Below, in pieces: positions 27,456 to 35,277 of a stretch of DNA of 64,000 bases (within the stretch, counting starts at the first letter, position 1; each line of letters begins with the position of its first letter). The notes beneath the pieces are model-generated. The model was given only the letters and a program-made list of their open reading frames with translations. It did not search any database and had not been told where the DNA came from. The position numbers and the translations under genes were made by a program. The DNA comes from Paenibacillus sp. PvR098 (GTDB lineage: Bacteria > Bacillota > Bacilli > Paenibacillales > NBRC-103111), in the NCBI RefSeq assembly GCF_017833255.1, contig NZ_JAFIBU010000001.1, positions 186,001 to 250,000 on the forward strand. The letters run 5' to 3'.

Positions 27456-28663
27456 TTAGACCACAGCAAGCCATTCTACGGCTAGGGGAATTGACATTAA
27501 AGGGGCGCAATCGGCACCGCTTTGAGAAGACAATATTCGAACAAGTCAAACGTACGCTACGTTCTTTTGAGACTATAACGTATCAGAAGGAATTCGGGAG
27601 AATCATATTGCACTTAAACGGTGTGGACTATGAAGAATTGGCGCCATTTTTGCAAAAAGTGTTAGGCTTGGCGTCGTTCAGCCCGATTTATACCACCTCC
27701 TTGGAGTTGGAACGTATACAAGATACGGCTTTTAAAGTTATGGAGTCATTACAACCCTTCCCGCAAACATATAAAGTAAGTGTACGAAGAATAAATAAAA
27801 GCTTTCCTTACGATTCCCAAGAAATGAACCGTTTGGTAGGGGGGTATGTATTAAGGGCATTTCCTGATTTAAAGGTGGACGTGCACCGGCCGGAAGCCGA
27901 ACTCAGAGTAGAGCTTCGCGAACAGCAAGCGCTGCTGTACTGCCGGGTAGATGGAGGGGCCGGAGGCTTTCCGCTCGGTTCCAATGGGAAGGCGATGCTG
28001 ATGCTCTCCGGCGGAATTGACAGCCCGGTCGCGGGTTACCTAGCGCTAAGACAAGGCCTTAAACTGGAGGCCGTACATTTTCACAGCTATCCCTATACGA
28101 ATGAAAAATCGCAGCAAAAAGTGATGGATCTGCTAAAAAAGCTGTCTGCTTACGCCGGTCCCGTGAAGCTCCATATGGTCTCCTTCACATCGGTACAGAC
28201 TAAAATCCATGGGGCGTACAATAAGAATCTGCTGATTACATTGCTTCGCCGCGCGATGCTCCGCATTACGGAAAAGCTGGCGGAAGAGAATAGGGCCGGA
28301 GCGATTGTAACGGGAGAGAGTCTCGGGCAGGTGGCAAGTCAAACGCTGTCCAGTATGAACACCATCGGACGAGCGGTAAGCTTACCGATGATCCGCCCTC
28401 TGGTATGCATGGAGAAGCGGGAAATTATACAAGTGGCTGAAGCCATAGATACATTCCAGATTTCGATCCTACCCCATGAGGATTGCTGTACGTTGTTTCT
28501 ACCGCCAAGCCCCAGTACAAACCCGAATCTCAAAGTGGTGGAGAGCATTGAAAGCAAGTTGGAGTGGCTTCAGGACGAGATCGAGGAAGCTGTTCGAAAC
28601 ACACAAACCATCTGGATTGACGATAAAGAGATCAAGGAAGACAAATTCTCTTCCTTTTTCTAA
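27452..28663 (+). CDS. thiI: tRNA 4-thiouridine sulfurtransferase ThiI
   Basis: Makes 4-thiouridine at tRNA position 8 and can take part in thiazole synthesis. N-terminal ferredoxin-like and THUMP domains (to about 165) are followed by an adenylating PP-loop domain, SGGIDSPVAGYLA near residue 183. Like Bacillus ThiI it has no C-terminal rhodanese domain (403 residues), so sulfur transfer relies on the adjacent desulfurase. The ATG at 27452 is preceded by AAGGAAGGAG and overlaps the desulfurase stop; a longer frame from 27383 is rejected. Confidence 0.95.
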   Translation: MIRPQQAILRLGELTLKGRNRHRFEKTIFEQVKRTLRSFETITYQKEFGRIILHLNGVDYEELAPFLQKVLGLASFSPIYTTSLELERIQDTAFKVMESLQPFPQTYKVSVRRINKSFPYDSQEMNRLVGGYVLRAFPDLKVDVHRPEAELRVELREQQALLYCRVDGGAGGFPLGSNGKAMLMLSGGIDSPVAGYLALRQGLKLEAVHFHSYPYTNEKSQQKVMDLLKKLSAYAGPVKLHMVSFTSVQTKIHGAYNKNLLITLLRRAMLRITEKLAEENRAGAIVTGESLGQVASQTLSSMNTIGRAVSLPMIRPLVCMEKREIIQVAEAIDTFQISILPHEDCCTLFLPPSPSTNPNLKVVESIESKLEWLQDEIEEAVRNTQTIWIDDKEIKEDKFSSFF

Positions 28664-28684
28664 TAAACTGGAGGTCGTGTCATC

Positions 28685-29347
28685 TTGATTGAATGGATCG
28701 TGCTTTTTCTGCAAATTATGCTGATTAACATCGTGCTCAGTGGGGATAATGCGGTGGTCATTGCGCTTGCCAGTAAAAAGCTTCCGCTGGAAGAACGAAA
28801 AAAAGCCATTTGGTGGGGTACCTTCGGAGCGATAGGCATACGCATCATATTGACCCTCGCTGCAGTATACGTTCTTCAGGTACCTTACATCCAAACCGCA
28901 GGCTCGGTTCTGCTGCTGTGGATCGCGATCAAGCTGATGATGGACGAGGAAGACCACTCCAACGTTAAAGAAGCCTCGACACTGGGCAAGGCAATTTGGA
29001 CCATTATTGTAGCGGATTTCGTCATGAGTCTTGATAATGTACTAGCTATTGCGGCTAAGGCGGAAGGCGAAATCGGTATTATTATTCTCGGTATCGCAAT
29101 GAGCGTTCCCATTATTGTCTGGGGTAGTACGCTTGTGGTGAATTTGCTTAAAAAATTCCCTGTGCTTGTTTTTGTGGGAGCGGGGATCCTGGGTTATACC
29201 GCGGGTGAAATGTTTATGGCGGACCATCAGGTATCCAGTTGGCTGCTCGGGAATATATCCCATTATGTTTTGCCTGTCATTACGACGCTCATTGTTATCG
29301 GATCCGGACTTTTGAAAAAATTTGTGTTAACGCCAAGGTCTTCCTGA
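28685..29347 (+). CDS. TerC family integral membrane protein
   Basis: A 220-residue protein of the TerC family; Bacillus relatives (YceF, YkoY) have been linked to manganese export. It has about seven membrane helices, with the acidic motifs SGDNAVVIALA in the first and SLDNVLAIAA in the middle, which form the putative metal path. TTG start behind AACTGGAGG, 22 bp after thiI. No yybP-ykoY manganese riboswitch is visible; the gene instead appears cotranscribed with thiI. Confidence 0.9.
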   Translation: MIEWIVLFLQIMLINIVLSGDNAVVIALASKKLPLEERKKAIWWGTFGAIGIRIILTLAAVYVLQVPYIQTAGSVLLLWIAIKLMMDEEDHSNVKEASTLGKAIWTIIVADFVMSLDNVLAIAAKAEGEIGIIILGIAMSVPIIVWGSTLVVNLLKKFPVLVFVGAGILGYTAGEMFMADHQVSSWLLGNISHYVLPVITTLIVIGSGLLKKFVLTPRSS

Positions 29348-29387
29348 AATTAACGATCTTACTGATTAGTGAAGCTCATTCAAGTCC

Positions 29388-29416
29388 TTGCGTTTTAGTT
29401 CCATTTCGCGTATAAT
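29388..29416 (+). promoter_or_regulatory. Sigma-A promoter for typA
   Basis: TTGCGT (29388-29393), 17 bp, TATAAT (29411-29416). The predicted start near 29423 gives a leader of about 120 nt ahead of typA. Confidence 0.75.
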
Positions 29417-29422
29417 GAAGAG

Positions 29423-29541
29423 TGAATTGTAGCGTCGGCGCTTACGTCCGACGCTTCTTTTATGAACGGGCTTCCGCGCAGGCTTCATACGTGCCCGCTC
29501 GCGGATATCAAGCCACATCTGAAGAGAGGGTTTTGTGACTT
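29423..29541 (+). promoter_or_regulatory. Structured leader upstream of typA
   Basis: Three elements are visible. AGCGTCGG (29431-29438) pairs perfectly with CCGACGCT (29448-29455) and is followed by TCTTTT, a terminator-like hairpin. Then CGGGC (29467-29471) can pair with GCCCG (29493-29497), while CCGCG (29474-29478) inside that loop can pair with CGCGG (29500-29504), the topology of an H-type pseudoknot. TATGAA (29461-29466) with TTCATA (29484-29489) is an alternative. No known riboswitch class is recognised. Confidence 0.5.
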
Positions 29542-31383
29542 ATGCATTCAAGAGACAAGATAAGAAATATTGCCATCATTGCTCACGTTGATCATGGCAA
29601 AACGACGCTGGTAGATAAGCTGCTTCAACAATCCGGAACGTACCGCGATAACGAAGCAGTTCAGGAACGTGCCATGGACTCCAATGATTTGGAGCGTGAG
29701 CGGGGCATTACGATATTGGCGAAAAACACGGCCATTAATTACAAAGACTATTTGATTAATATCGTGGATACGCCAGGCCATGCCGACTTCGGCGGTGAAG
29801 TAGAGCGAATTATGAAAATGGTTGACGGCGTTCTGCTTGTTGTAGATGCCTTCGAAGGTACCATGCCGCAAACGAAATTCGTTTTGCGCAAAGCACTCGA
29901 GCAGCATTTGACTCCGATTGTCGTCGTGAACAAGATCGACCGTCCGAATGCCCGTCCTGCCGAAGTAGTGGACGAGGTGCTTGATTTGTTTATCGAGCTT
30001 GGCGCCGATGACGACCAATTGGACTTCCCTGTCGCATACGCTTCTGCGTTGATGGGAACCTCCAGCATCGACCCGGAACGTCAGGACGAGAACATGCAGG
30101 CGCTCTATGAGACCATTGTCCAGCATATTCCACATCCGACGGAAGCTGTGGACCAGCCGCTGCAGTTCCTCGTTACATTGATGGATTATAACGAATATTT
30201 AGGCCGGATTGCCGTCGGTCGTGTGAATCGCGGTACCGTGCGCCAAGGCCAACCGATCGCTGTTATCAACCGTGAAGGGCAGATCAAGCAAGCTCGCGTT
30301 GAGAAGCTGTTCGGATTCCAAGGCTTGAAGCGTTTGGAGATTGAAGAAGCGGGGGCGGGCGATATCGTTGCTATCGCCGGTATTAAAGATATCAATATCG
30401 GAGAAACGTTGGCAGATCCGGCTAATCCTGAAGCGCTGCCGGTGCTCAAGATTGATGAGCCTACGCTGCAAATGACGTTCCTCGTGAACAACAGCCCGTT
30501 TGCTGGACGGGAAGGCAAATGGATAACGTCCAGAAAGCTGCGGGAGCGTCTGTTTAAAGAATTGGAAACGGATGTAAGTCTTCGCGTGGATGAGACGGAC
30601 AGCCCTGATGCTTTCGTCGTAGCCGGACGCGGTGAACTGCATCTTGGAATTTTGATTGAAAATATGCGCCGTGAAGGCTTTGAGCTACAAGTATCCAAAC
30701 CGGAGGTTATTATTAAGGATATAGACGGACAAAGAATGGAGCCGATCGAGCGCCTCATTATCGACGTTCCGGAAGAGAGCATGGGCTCGGTCATGGAGAG
30801 TTTGGGCACCCGCAAAGCGGAAATGGTCAATATGATCAACAACGGGTCGGGGAATGTACGTCTCGAATTCCTTATTCCTGCGCGTGGTCTGATTGGCTAC
30901 CGGACTTATTTCTTGACGTTGACTCGCGGTTACGGAGTTATGAACCATGCGTTCGACAGCTATGGTCCTTATGCGGGCAGCGGAGTTGGTGGTCGTCACG
31001 AAGGCGTATTGGTTTCCAGTGAGACGGGTGTTACGACGTTCTACGGCATGATGTCGGTAGAAGACCGTGGTACGTTATTCCTTGAACCGGGAACCGAAGT
31101 TTACGAAGGAATGATCGTTGGAGAGCATACCCGCGACAATGACATCATCGTTAACATTTGCAAAGAGAAGCAGTTGACCAACGTACGCTCTGCTACGAAG
31201 GATGACACCGTGAAGATGAAGACGCCGCGGCTCTACTCCCTTGAGCAGGCGCTCGAATATTTGAACGACGATGAATACTGTGAAATTACACCGAAATCCA
31301 TCCGCTTGCGGAAGAAAATTTTGAACAAAAACGAACGTGAGCGCGCTGAAAAGCACCGCAAAATGGCGGAAGCTGGCGTGTAA
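29542..31383 (+). CDS. typA: Ribosome-associated GTPase TypA/BipA
   Basis: A translational GTPase of 613 residues involved in ribosome assembly and stress or cold adaptation. G1 is AHVDHGKTTLVD (residues 14-25), G2 contains RGITI, G3 DTPGHADFGG, G4 NKIDRPNARP. EF-G-like domains III and V and the BipA-specific C-terminal domain with KLRNxR-type basic residues complete it. ATG with AGAGAGGG upstream. It opens the yla-like cluster (ylaH, ylaL, ylaJ, ylaK) of Bacilli. Confidence 0.96.
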   Translation: MHSRDKIRNIAIIAHVDHGKTTLVDKLLQQSGTYRDNEAVQERAMDSNDLERERGITILAKNTAINYKDYLINIVDTPGHADFGGEVERIMKMVDGVLLVVDAFEGTMPQTKFVLRKALEQHLTPIVVVNKIDRPNARPAEVVDEVLDLFIELGADDDQLDFPVAYASALMGTSSIDPERQDENMQALYETIVQHIPHPTEAVDQPLQFLVTLMDYNEYLGRIAVGRVNRGTVRQGQPIAVINREGQIKQARVEKLFGFQGLKRLEIEEAGAGDIVAIAGIKDINIGETLADPANPEALPVLKIDEPTLQMTFLVNNSPFAGREGKWITSRKLRERLFKELETDVSLRVDETDSPDAFVVAGRGELHLGILIENMRREGFELQVSKPEVIIKDIDGQRMEPIERLIIDVPEESMGSVMESLGTRKAEMVNMINNGSGNVRLEFLIPARGLIGYRTYFLTLTRGYGVMNHAFDSYGPYAGSGVGGRHEGVLVSSETGVTTFYGMMSVEDRGTLFLEPGTEVYEGMIVGEHTRDNDIIVNICKEKQLTNVRSATKDDTVKMKTPRLYSLEQALEYLNDDEYCEITPKSIRLRKKILNKNERERAEKHRKMAEAGV

Positions 31384-31403
31384 TGAATGATCATATGCTT
31401 CAC

Positions 31404-31436
31404 AAAGAGGGCTCTGAGAGATCAGAGCTTTCTTTT
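31404..31436 (+). terminator. Terminator after typA
   Basis: GCTCTGA (31411-31417) and TCAGAGC (31422-31428) form a perfect 7-bp stem with a GAGA loop, followed by TTTCTTTT. Confidence 0.85.
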
Positions 31437-31474
31437 CCATAATGAAAGATAGTTCCACAAAGGGAGGTGTCATT

Positions 31475-31747
31475 ATGACCGAATGGTTTCGCGCGCATCC
31501 TTACATCACTTGGATTTTGATTTTTGTTCTTATCACTTACGTGTATAATAAAGTGTTTCGGGTACGGAAGCTACCGATCCTAAAAGACGCCATCATCTAC
31601 TTGATGCTCGCGTTAGGCTCCGGCATGCTGCTTTTCTTTCAATTAGCGGGTCTGCCGATTGTGCCGAGCTTATCTCTCGCCGTGGCATTGATGTTCATGG
31701 TCAGAATCCGTTACTTCGTTCAAGAGCGAAACGAAAAAAAGGAGTAG
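31475..31747 (+). CDS. ylaH: YlaH-like membrane protein
   Basis: A 90-residue protein with three hydrophobic segments (about 10-27, 38-58, 60-78) that matches the YlaH-like family in size, position after typA and the FVRKLPILKDAIIY-like stretch (RVRKLPILKDAIIYLMLALG). Function unknown. The ATG at 31475 follows AAGGGAGGT; the in-frame extension to 31442 lacks a site. Confidence 0.85.
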   Translation: MTEWFRAHPYITWILIFVLITYVYNKVFRVRKLPILKDAIIYLMLALGSGMLLFFQLAGLPIVPSLSLAVALMFMVRIRYFVQERNEKKE

Positions 31748-31787
31748 AGCATTCTAAGCAACGCGCTCGGATGGGAGTGAATACCCA

Positions 31788-32243
31788 ATGGCTAAATTTT
31801 GGCTGATACCGATCCTGTGGGATGGGCAATATGCCCTGCTCGGCGAGGATAAGATTCTTTTGGAGCCGGAAGAAGCCCGCATTCGATTTGTCGAGGCGCT
31901 TCGCCCGGTTCATCCTCGGCTGCTTCTAAGCTTCAAGGCGGAGCTCCTGCTCGCGGACGAAGCGCTGGACGCATGCGGAACGGACATGCTTCCGTTTGAT
32001 TTGGGACATGGACTGGCTATCCGTCTAGTCGCCGGTGAACAACAAGACACGGAGTCCATTCAAGCGGAAGAATACCCTTTATCCCATTGTGCTGAAGCGT
32101 ATTTCAACCGTTTGATGACACCGCAAGAGGCTTCTTCCTTACTATTAGACACGGTCAATGATAAGGATACGGGGCCATGGTTGCAGACTATGCGGAAGTG
32201 GCTGGCTGAAGGCCGCCATGTAATTTTGCTGAGAGAGGACTGA
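31788..32243 (+). CDS. Uncharacterised 151-residue protein in the yla cluster
   Basis: Family not recognised. No signal peptide or clear membrane segment; the sequence is a mix of hydrophobic and acidic stretches, starting KFWLIPILWDGQYALLGEDK and ending in a basic helix (TMRKWLAEGRHVILL). It is translated from an ATG behind GGGAGTGA, 40 bp after ylaH and 7 bp before the next unknown gene, so the three may share one transcript. Nothing in the sequence fixes a role. Confidence 0.7.
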   Translation: MAKFWLIPILWDGQYALLGEDKILLEPEEARIRFVEALRPVHPRLLLSFKAELLLADEALDACGTDMLPFDLGHGLAIRLVAGEQQDTESIQAEEYPLSHCAEAYFNRLMTPQEASSLLLDTVNDKDTGPWLQTMRKWLAEGRHVILLRED

Positions 32244-32250
32244 AAGCGTT

Positions 32251-32523
32251 TTGAAATTACAGGATGCGCTGTTCAATTGGCTGCAAATCAGCATCGTCGC
32301 CGAAGCTCGTCCGGAAGATCACGCAGCCGCCGAGACGAGAGACTTTTTTGAAGTGATATTACGGGAAGACCATCATCTCACCCGATTTAGTTATACCTCG
32401 GATAATAGCGTATACCGGATTCAATATGAGACGGCGGAGGAGCATCGAACTCAGGAGTTTGACCGAGAGTCTGCGGAACAACTGCTGGAGGACATTAATT
32501 CGAACCCAAAATACAATGAATGA
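32251..32523 (+). CDS. Uncharacterised 90-residue protein in the yla cluster
   Basis: Family not recognised. A soluble, strongly acidic protein (many Glu and Asp, especially EEHRTQEFDRESAEQLLEDI) starting from TTG at 32251 behind GAGAGGAC. It lies 7 bp after the 31788 gene, indicating cotranscription and perhaps joint function. The next gene (ylaL-like) has its own promoter region. The TTG start is the only in-frame choice near the ribosome binding site. Confidence 0.65.
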   Translation: MKLQDALFNWLQISIVAEARPEDHAAAETRDFFEVILREDHHLTRFSYTSDNSVYRIQYETAEEHRTQEFDRESAEQLLEDINSNPKYNE

Positions 32524-32589
32524 CATAAACCATGAGGCTTGGAGATACAATAAAATATTAATATTCGAAGGGAGTGTCATGACAACTGT

Positions 32590-32641
32590 TTGTAGCTGTC
32601 ACTATGCACCTATGATATAATGAATTTAGAAACAGCTACAA
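32590..32641 (+). promoter_or_regulatory. Promoter of the ylaL-like gene flanked by a 10-bp inverted repeat
   Basis: TTGTAGCTGT (32590-32599) and ACAGCTACAA (32632-32641) are perfect inverted repeats 32 bp apart. Between them lies TATAAT (32616-32621); no good -35 is found at 16-18 bp. The region just upstream (32581-32600) is itself an imperfect palindrome, GACA-CT...AG-TGTC. This looks like a regulated promoter with paired operator sites. Confidence 0.55.
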
Positions 32642-32661
32642 TACCTGTAGGAGGGGAATCC

Positions 32662-33114
32662 ATGGCCGAAACGATCACAGCTCTTTCGGAACAGCTATTC
32701 GACACATTGCAAAAGGAATCGTTTGCTTTGTTAAGCACGGTTGATCATGAAACCGGTGCGCCGGGCATGAATGCGATTTCCTGGCTCTATGCCAAGGATC
32801 AGAAAACGATTCGTTTCGCTGTGGACCAGCGTTCCCGCATCGGGACCAACATAGGGAAGCAGCCGCAAGTGAATTTGACCTTCATCGGCGCCGGCTCGGT
32901 ACATGCCATTTACGGTACAGTTCGTCTTGTTACCGAAGCGTTAGACGGAGTTCCGTTTAAGCTGGCCTGTTATGACATCGATATTTCCGCGGTGCGGGAT
33001 GCGATGTTCTACGGAGCGCGCATTTCCGTTGCCCCTGAATATGAAAAAACATACGACAAGCGTGCCGCTGAGAAGCTGGACACGCAGGTGTTTGACGCCA
33101 TGAAAAAAGCCTAG
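32662..33114 (+). CDS. Pyridoxamine 5'-phosphate oxidase-like flavin protein (YlaL type)
   Basis: A 150-residue split-barrel protein of the pyridoxamine 5'-phosphate oxidase-related superfamily, which usually binds FMN, F420 or heme. Typical are FALLSTVDHETGAPGMNAISWLYAKD and the IRFAVDQRSRIGTNI strand pair. It corresponds by position and size to YlaL of B. subtilis. The ATG at 32662 is supported by GTAGGAGGGG; an upstream in-frame ATG at 32620 overlaps the -10 box and is rejected. Confidence 0.82.
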   Translation: MAETITALSEQLFDTLQKESFALLSTVDHETGAPGMNAISWLYAKDQKTIRFAVDQRSRIGTNIGKQPQVNLTFIGAGSVHAIYGTVRLVTEALDGVPFKLACYDIDISAVRDAMFYGARISVAPEYEKTYDKRAAEKLDTQVFDAMKKA

Positions 33115-33141
33115 AATCGTTTCGCATTCTAGGCTTTTTTT
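33103..33141. terminator. Bidirectional terminator between the ylaL-like and ylaJ-like genes
   Basis: A perfect stem AGCCTAGAAT (33108-33117) with ATTCTAGGCT (33126-33135), flanked by six A and six T residues, so it can work for both convergent genes. Its left arm uses the last codons of the plus-strand gene. Confidence 0.92.
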
Positions 33142-33148
33142 CTACAGA

Positions 33149-33670
33149 TTAACGGCCTGGGTTTGTTTGCGGCGGCACTACATCCCGCGGCAGTTGTGGA
33201 ACAATTCTTCCGATTATGGCTGCCATTTCCTCCGCGAACCCGTTGATCGCTCTGCCGTTCTGTATATGATCTCTGACGAGCCGCAAGCGCTCGGCAAGAT
33301 CCATATCCGCAGTTACGATTGCATCTACACCATAAGGATCATGTTTTAGCGCTTCTGCCACAGACAGCTTGATCGTACCGACTTTTGCTCGATCCATGCC
33401 TTGCGGAACATTGACTCCCACGACAGCCGTATTGCCGAACACGACGCAATTGGCGCTCTCCACGTTCGGCACACTGACTGCTAGTTGCTCCAGCCTTTGG
33501 GCAACGGCTCCGGGATCTGTAATCTCTTTCTTTTGAGGAGCTGTTTGGTTCACTTTTACTTGACGGTTCTGTTCAACAGTCTGGGAAGGAGCAGCTCCAT
33601 TCTTTGGTGATTGGGTACAACCTGTTAGCACAGCGGACAACAACATTATGATCCCGACAAATTTCATCAT
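33149..33670 (-). CDS. ylaJ: YhcN/YlaJ family sporulation lipoprotein
   Basis: A 173-residue lipoprotein with signal peptide and lipobox LTGC (C18), and a C-terminal YhcN/YlaJ domain (residues 50-140, with CVVFGNTAVVGVNVPQ). Family members are found in the forespore or spore membrane. The start is set at 33670: GAAAGGAACGAGG lies just upstream, whereas the longer frame from 33697 has no site and would sit at the transcript start predicted from the sigma-G-like promoter. It is convergent with the ylaL-like gene. Confidence 0.85.
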   Translation of the reverse strand: MMKFVGIIMLLSAVLTGCTQSPKNGAAPSQTVEQNRQVKVNQTAPQKKEITDPGAVAQRLEQLAVSVPNVESANCVVFGNTAVVGVNVPQGMDRAKVGTIKLSVAEALKHDPYGVDAIVTADMDLAERLRLVRDHIQNGRAINGFAEEMAAIIGRIVPQLPRDVVPPQTNPGR

Positions 33671-33707
33671 TAATCCTCGTTCCTTTCTTTTCATCATCTA
33701 TTTTGGT

Positions 33708-33738
33708 TAGTTTGTCCTAACTGGCTAGTTCCTATGTA
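33708..33738 (-). promoter_or_regulatory. Sigma-G-like promoter for ylaJ
   Basis: On the minus strand TACATA (33738-33733), an 18-bp spacer, and CAAACTA (33714-33708) resemble the sigma-G consensus (-35 TGMATA, -10 CATACTA; 5 of 6 and 6 of 7 positions). It would start transcription about 30 nt upstream of the ylaJ ATG. B. subtilis ylaJ is reported as a forespore gene. Confidence 0.55.
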
Positions 33739-33777
33739 TTTAGCTTTTGCCAAACACCAAATCTGGGAGGGACCAAG

Positions 33778-35112
33778 ATGAAAAAAGTTTATGTGCTGGA
33801 TACCAACGTGCTGTTGCAGGATCCAAATGCCATATATGCTTTTGAGGATAACGAAGTGATTATACCGGCAGTGGTGCTTGAGGAAATTGATTCCAAAAAG
33901 CGCAACGCGGATGAGCTCGGGCGTAACGCCCGCCAGATTTCCCGGATGTTGGATGGACTCCGAAGCAGCGGAAGGCTTTTTGAGGGCATTGATCTCGAAA
34001 ACGGCGGAAGTTTGAAAGTGGAACTCAATCACAGAAGCTTTGCAAGGCTTCAAGAGGTGTTTGCAGATGTAACGAACGATAACCGGATTTTAGCGGTTGC
34101 ACTTAATTATCATCTGGAGGAAAATGAGAAGCCTGATCCGAAGCCGGTTATCTTGGTTAGTAAGGACGTACTCGTACGGATAAAGGCGGATGTTCTCGGG
34201 ATTACAGCGCAGGACTATTTAACGGACCGGATCGTAAGTGTGGCGGATGAAATTTATACCGGTCATCTGACCATTCTTGTGCATCCTTCTGTTATTGACG
34301 AATTTTATACGTACCGTAACCTTAGCGCAAGCTCCTTGGGCCTGACATATCCGGTGCATCCTCACGAATTTATTATTCTTAAGGACGAAATGGGGACCAG
34401 CAAATCGGCGCTGCTGAAGGTGGACGCTGACGGCAAGAAGCTGGAGCCGCTCTTTTTGAGCAACGACCCGATTTGGGGCATCGCGGCGCGAAACGCCCAA
34501 CAGCGGATGGCGCTGGAGCTGCTTCTCAACGATGAGATTCCTTTGGTTACCCTGACCGGTAAGGCGGGTACAGGCAAGACGCTTCTGACGCTTGCAGCTG
34601 GCTTAATGAAGGTGGAAGACGAACGGAAATACAAGAAACTTCTGATCGCCCGCCCCGTTGTTCCTATGGGTAAAGACATCGGTTATTTGCCTGGAGAGAA
34701 AGAGGAGAAGCTGCGCCCTTGGATGCAGCCGATTTACGATAACTTGGAATATTTATTCGATACGAAAAAACCGGGAGATATCGAGAAAATATTGGCCGGG
34801 ATCGGCAGTATACAGGTTGAAGCGCTGACTTATATCCGCGGACGTTCCATACCGGGACAATTTATTATTATCGATGAGGCACAGAATTTATCCAAGCATG
34901 AGGTCAAAACGATCGTGTCCCGCGTCGGCGAAGGCAGCAAAATCGTTCTTCTTGGGGATCCGGAGCAAATCGATCATCCTTACCTCGATGCATCCAGCAA
35001 CGGTCTGACTTATGTGGTGGAACGCTTTAAGGAGCAAAACATCAGCGGGCACATCATGCTGGAGCGAGGCGAACGCTCCCATCTGGCGCAGCTTGCGGCA
35101 GATTTGCTATAA
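33778..35112 (+). CDS. ylaK: PIN-PhoH fusion ATPase (YlaK type)
   Basis: A 444-residue PhoH2-type protein: an N-terminal PIN ribonuclease domain (acidic D8 in VLDTNVLL, VVLEEIDSKKRN) followed by a PhoH ATPase domain with Walker A GKAGTGKT (261-268) and IIIDEAQN. Actinobacterial PhoH2 proteins have been described as RNA helicase-nucleases. It lies divergent from ylaJ and is followed by a strong terminator. It is the second PhoH-domain gene in the window and differs from the one at 5904 by the PIN domain. Confidence 0.92.
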   Translation: MKKVYVLDTNVLLQDPNAIYAFEDNEVIIPAVVLEEIDSKKRNADELGRNARQISRMLDGLRSSGRLFEGIDLENGGSLKVELNHRSFARLQEVFADVTNDNRILAVALNYHLEENEKPDPKPVILVSKDVLVRIKADVLGITAQDYLTDRIVSVADEIYTGHLTILVHPSVIDEFYTYRNLSASSLGLTYPVHPHEFIILKDEMGTSKSALLKVDADGKKLEPLFLSNDPIWGIAARNAQQRMALELLLNDEIPLVTLTGKAGTGKTLLTLAAGLMKVEDERKYKKLLIARPVVPMGKDIGYLPGEKEEKLRPWMQPIYDNLEYLFDTKKPGDIEKILAGIGSIQVEALTYIRGRSIPGQFIIIDEAQNLSKHEVKTIVSRVGEGSKIVLLGDPEQIDHPYLDASSNGLTYVVERFKEQNISGHIMLERGERSHLAQLAADLL

Positions 35113-35199
35113 AGTAGTGGACCTTGAGCGGAAGGAAAAGAAAACGTTGGGGCTTAATGTGACGATGGGGTAGGAAATATAGATCGTTACTACAATATC

Positions 35200-35245
35200 A
35201 AGCGGCTGATTAGCGATATCCTATATCGTTATCAGCCGCTTTTTC
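35200..35245 (+). terminator. Terminator after ylaK
   Basis: A nearly perfect stem of about 19 bp (35200-35219 with 35223-35241, one bulged base), 3-nt loop and TTTT. The stem is long enough to serve both directions. Confidence 0.9.
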
Positions 35246-35277
35246 TGAGGCTGAAGGAGCGCATAGCGGCCGCCGCT

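Noticed and set aside
28664-28684. A manganese (yybP-ykoY) riboswitch ahead of the TerC-family gene
   Set aside because: Only 21 bp separate it from thiI, too short for this riboswitch, and none of its conserved sequence is seen nearby.
29348-29541. A tRNA or small coding gene in the typA leader
   Set aside because: No cloverleaf or ribosome binding site with a frame is present; only the promoter and local hairpins.
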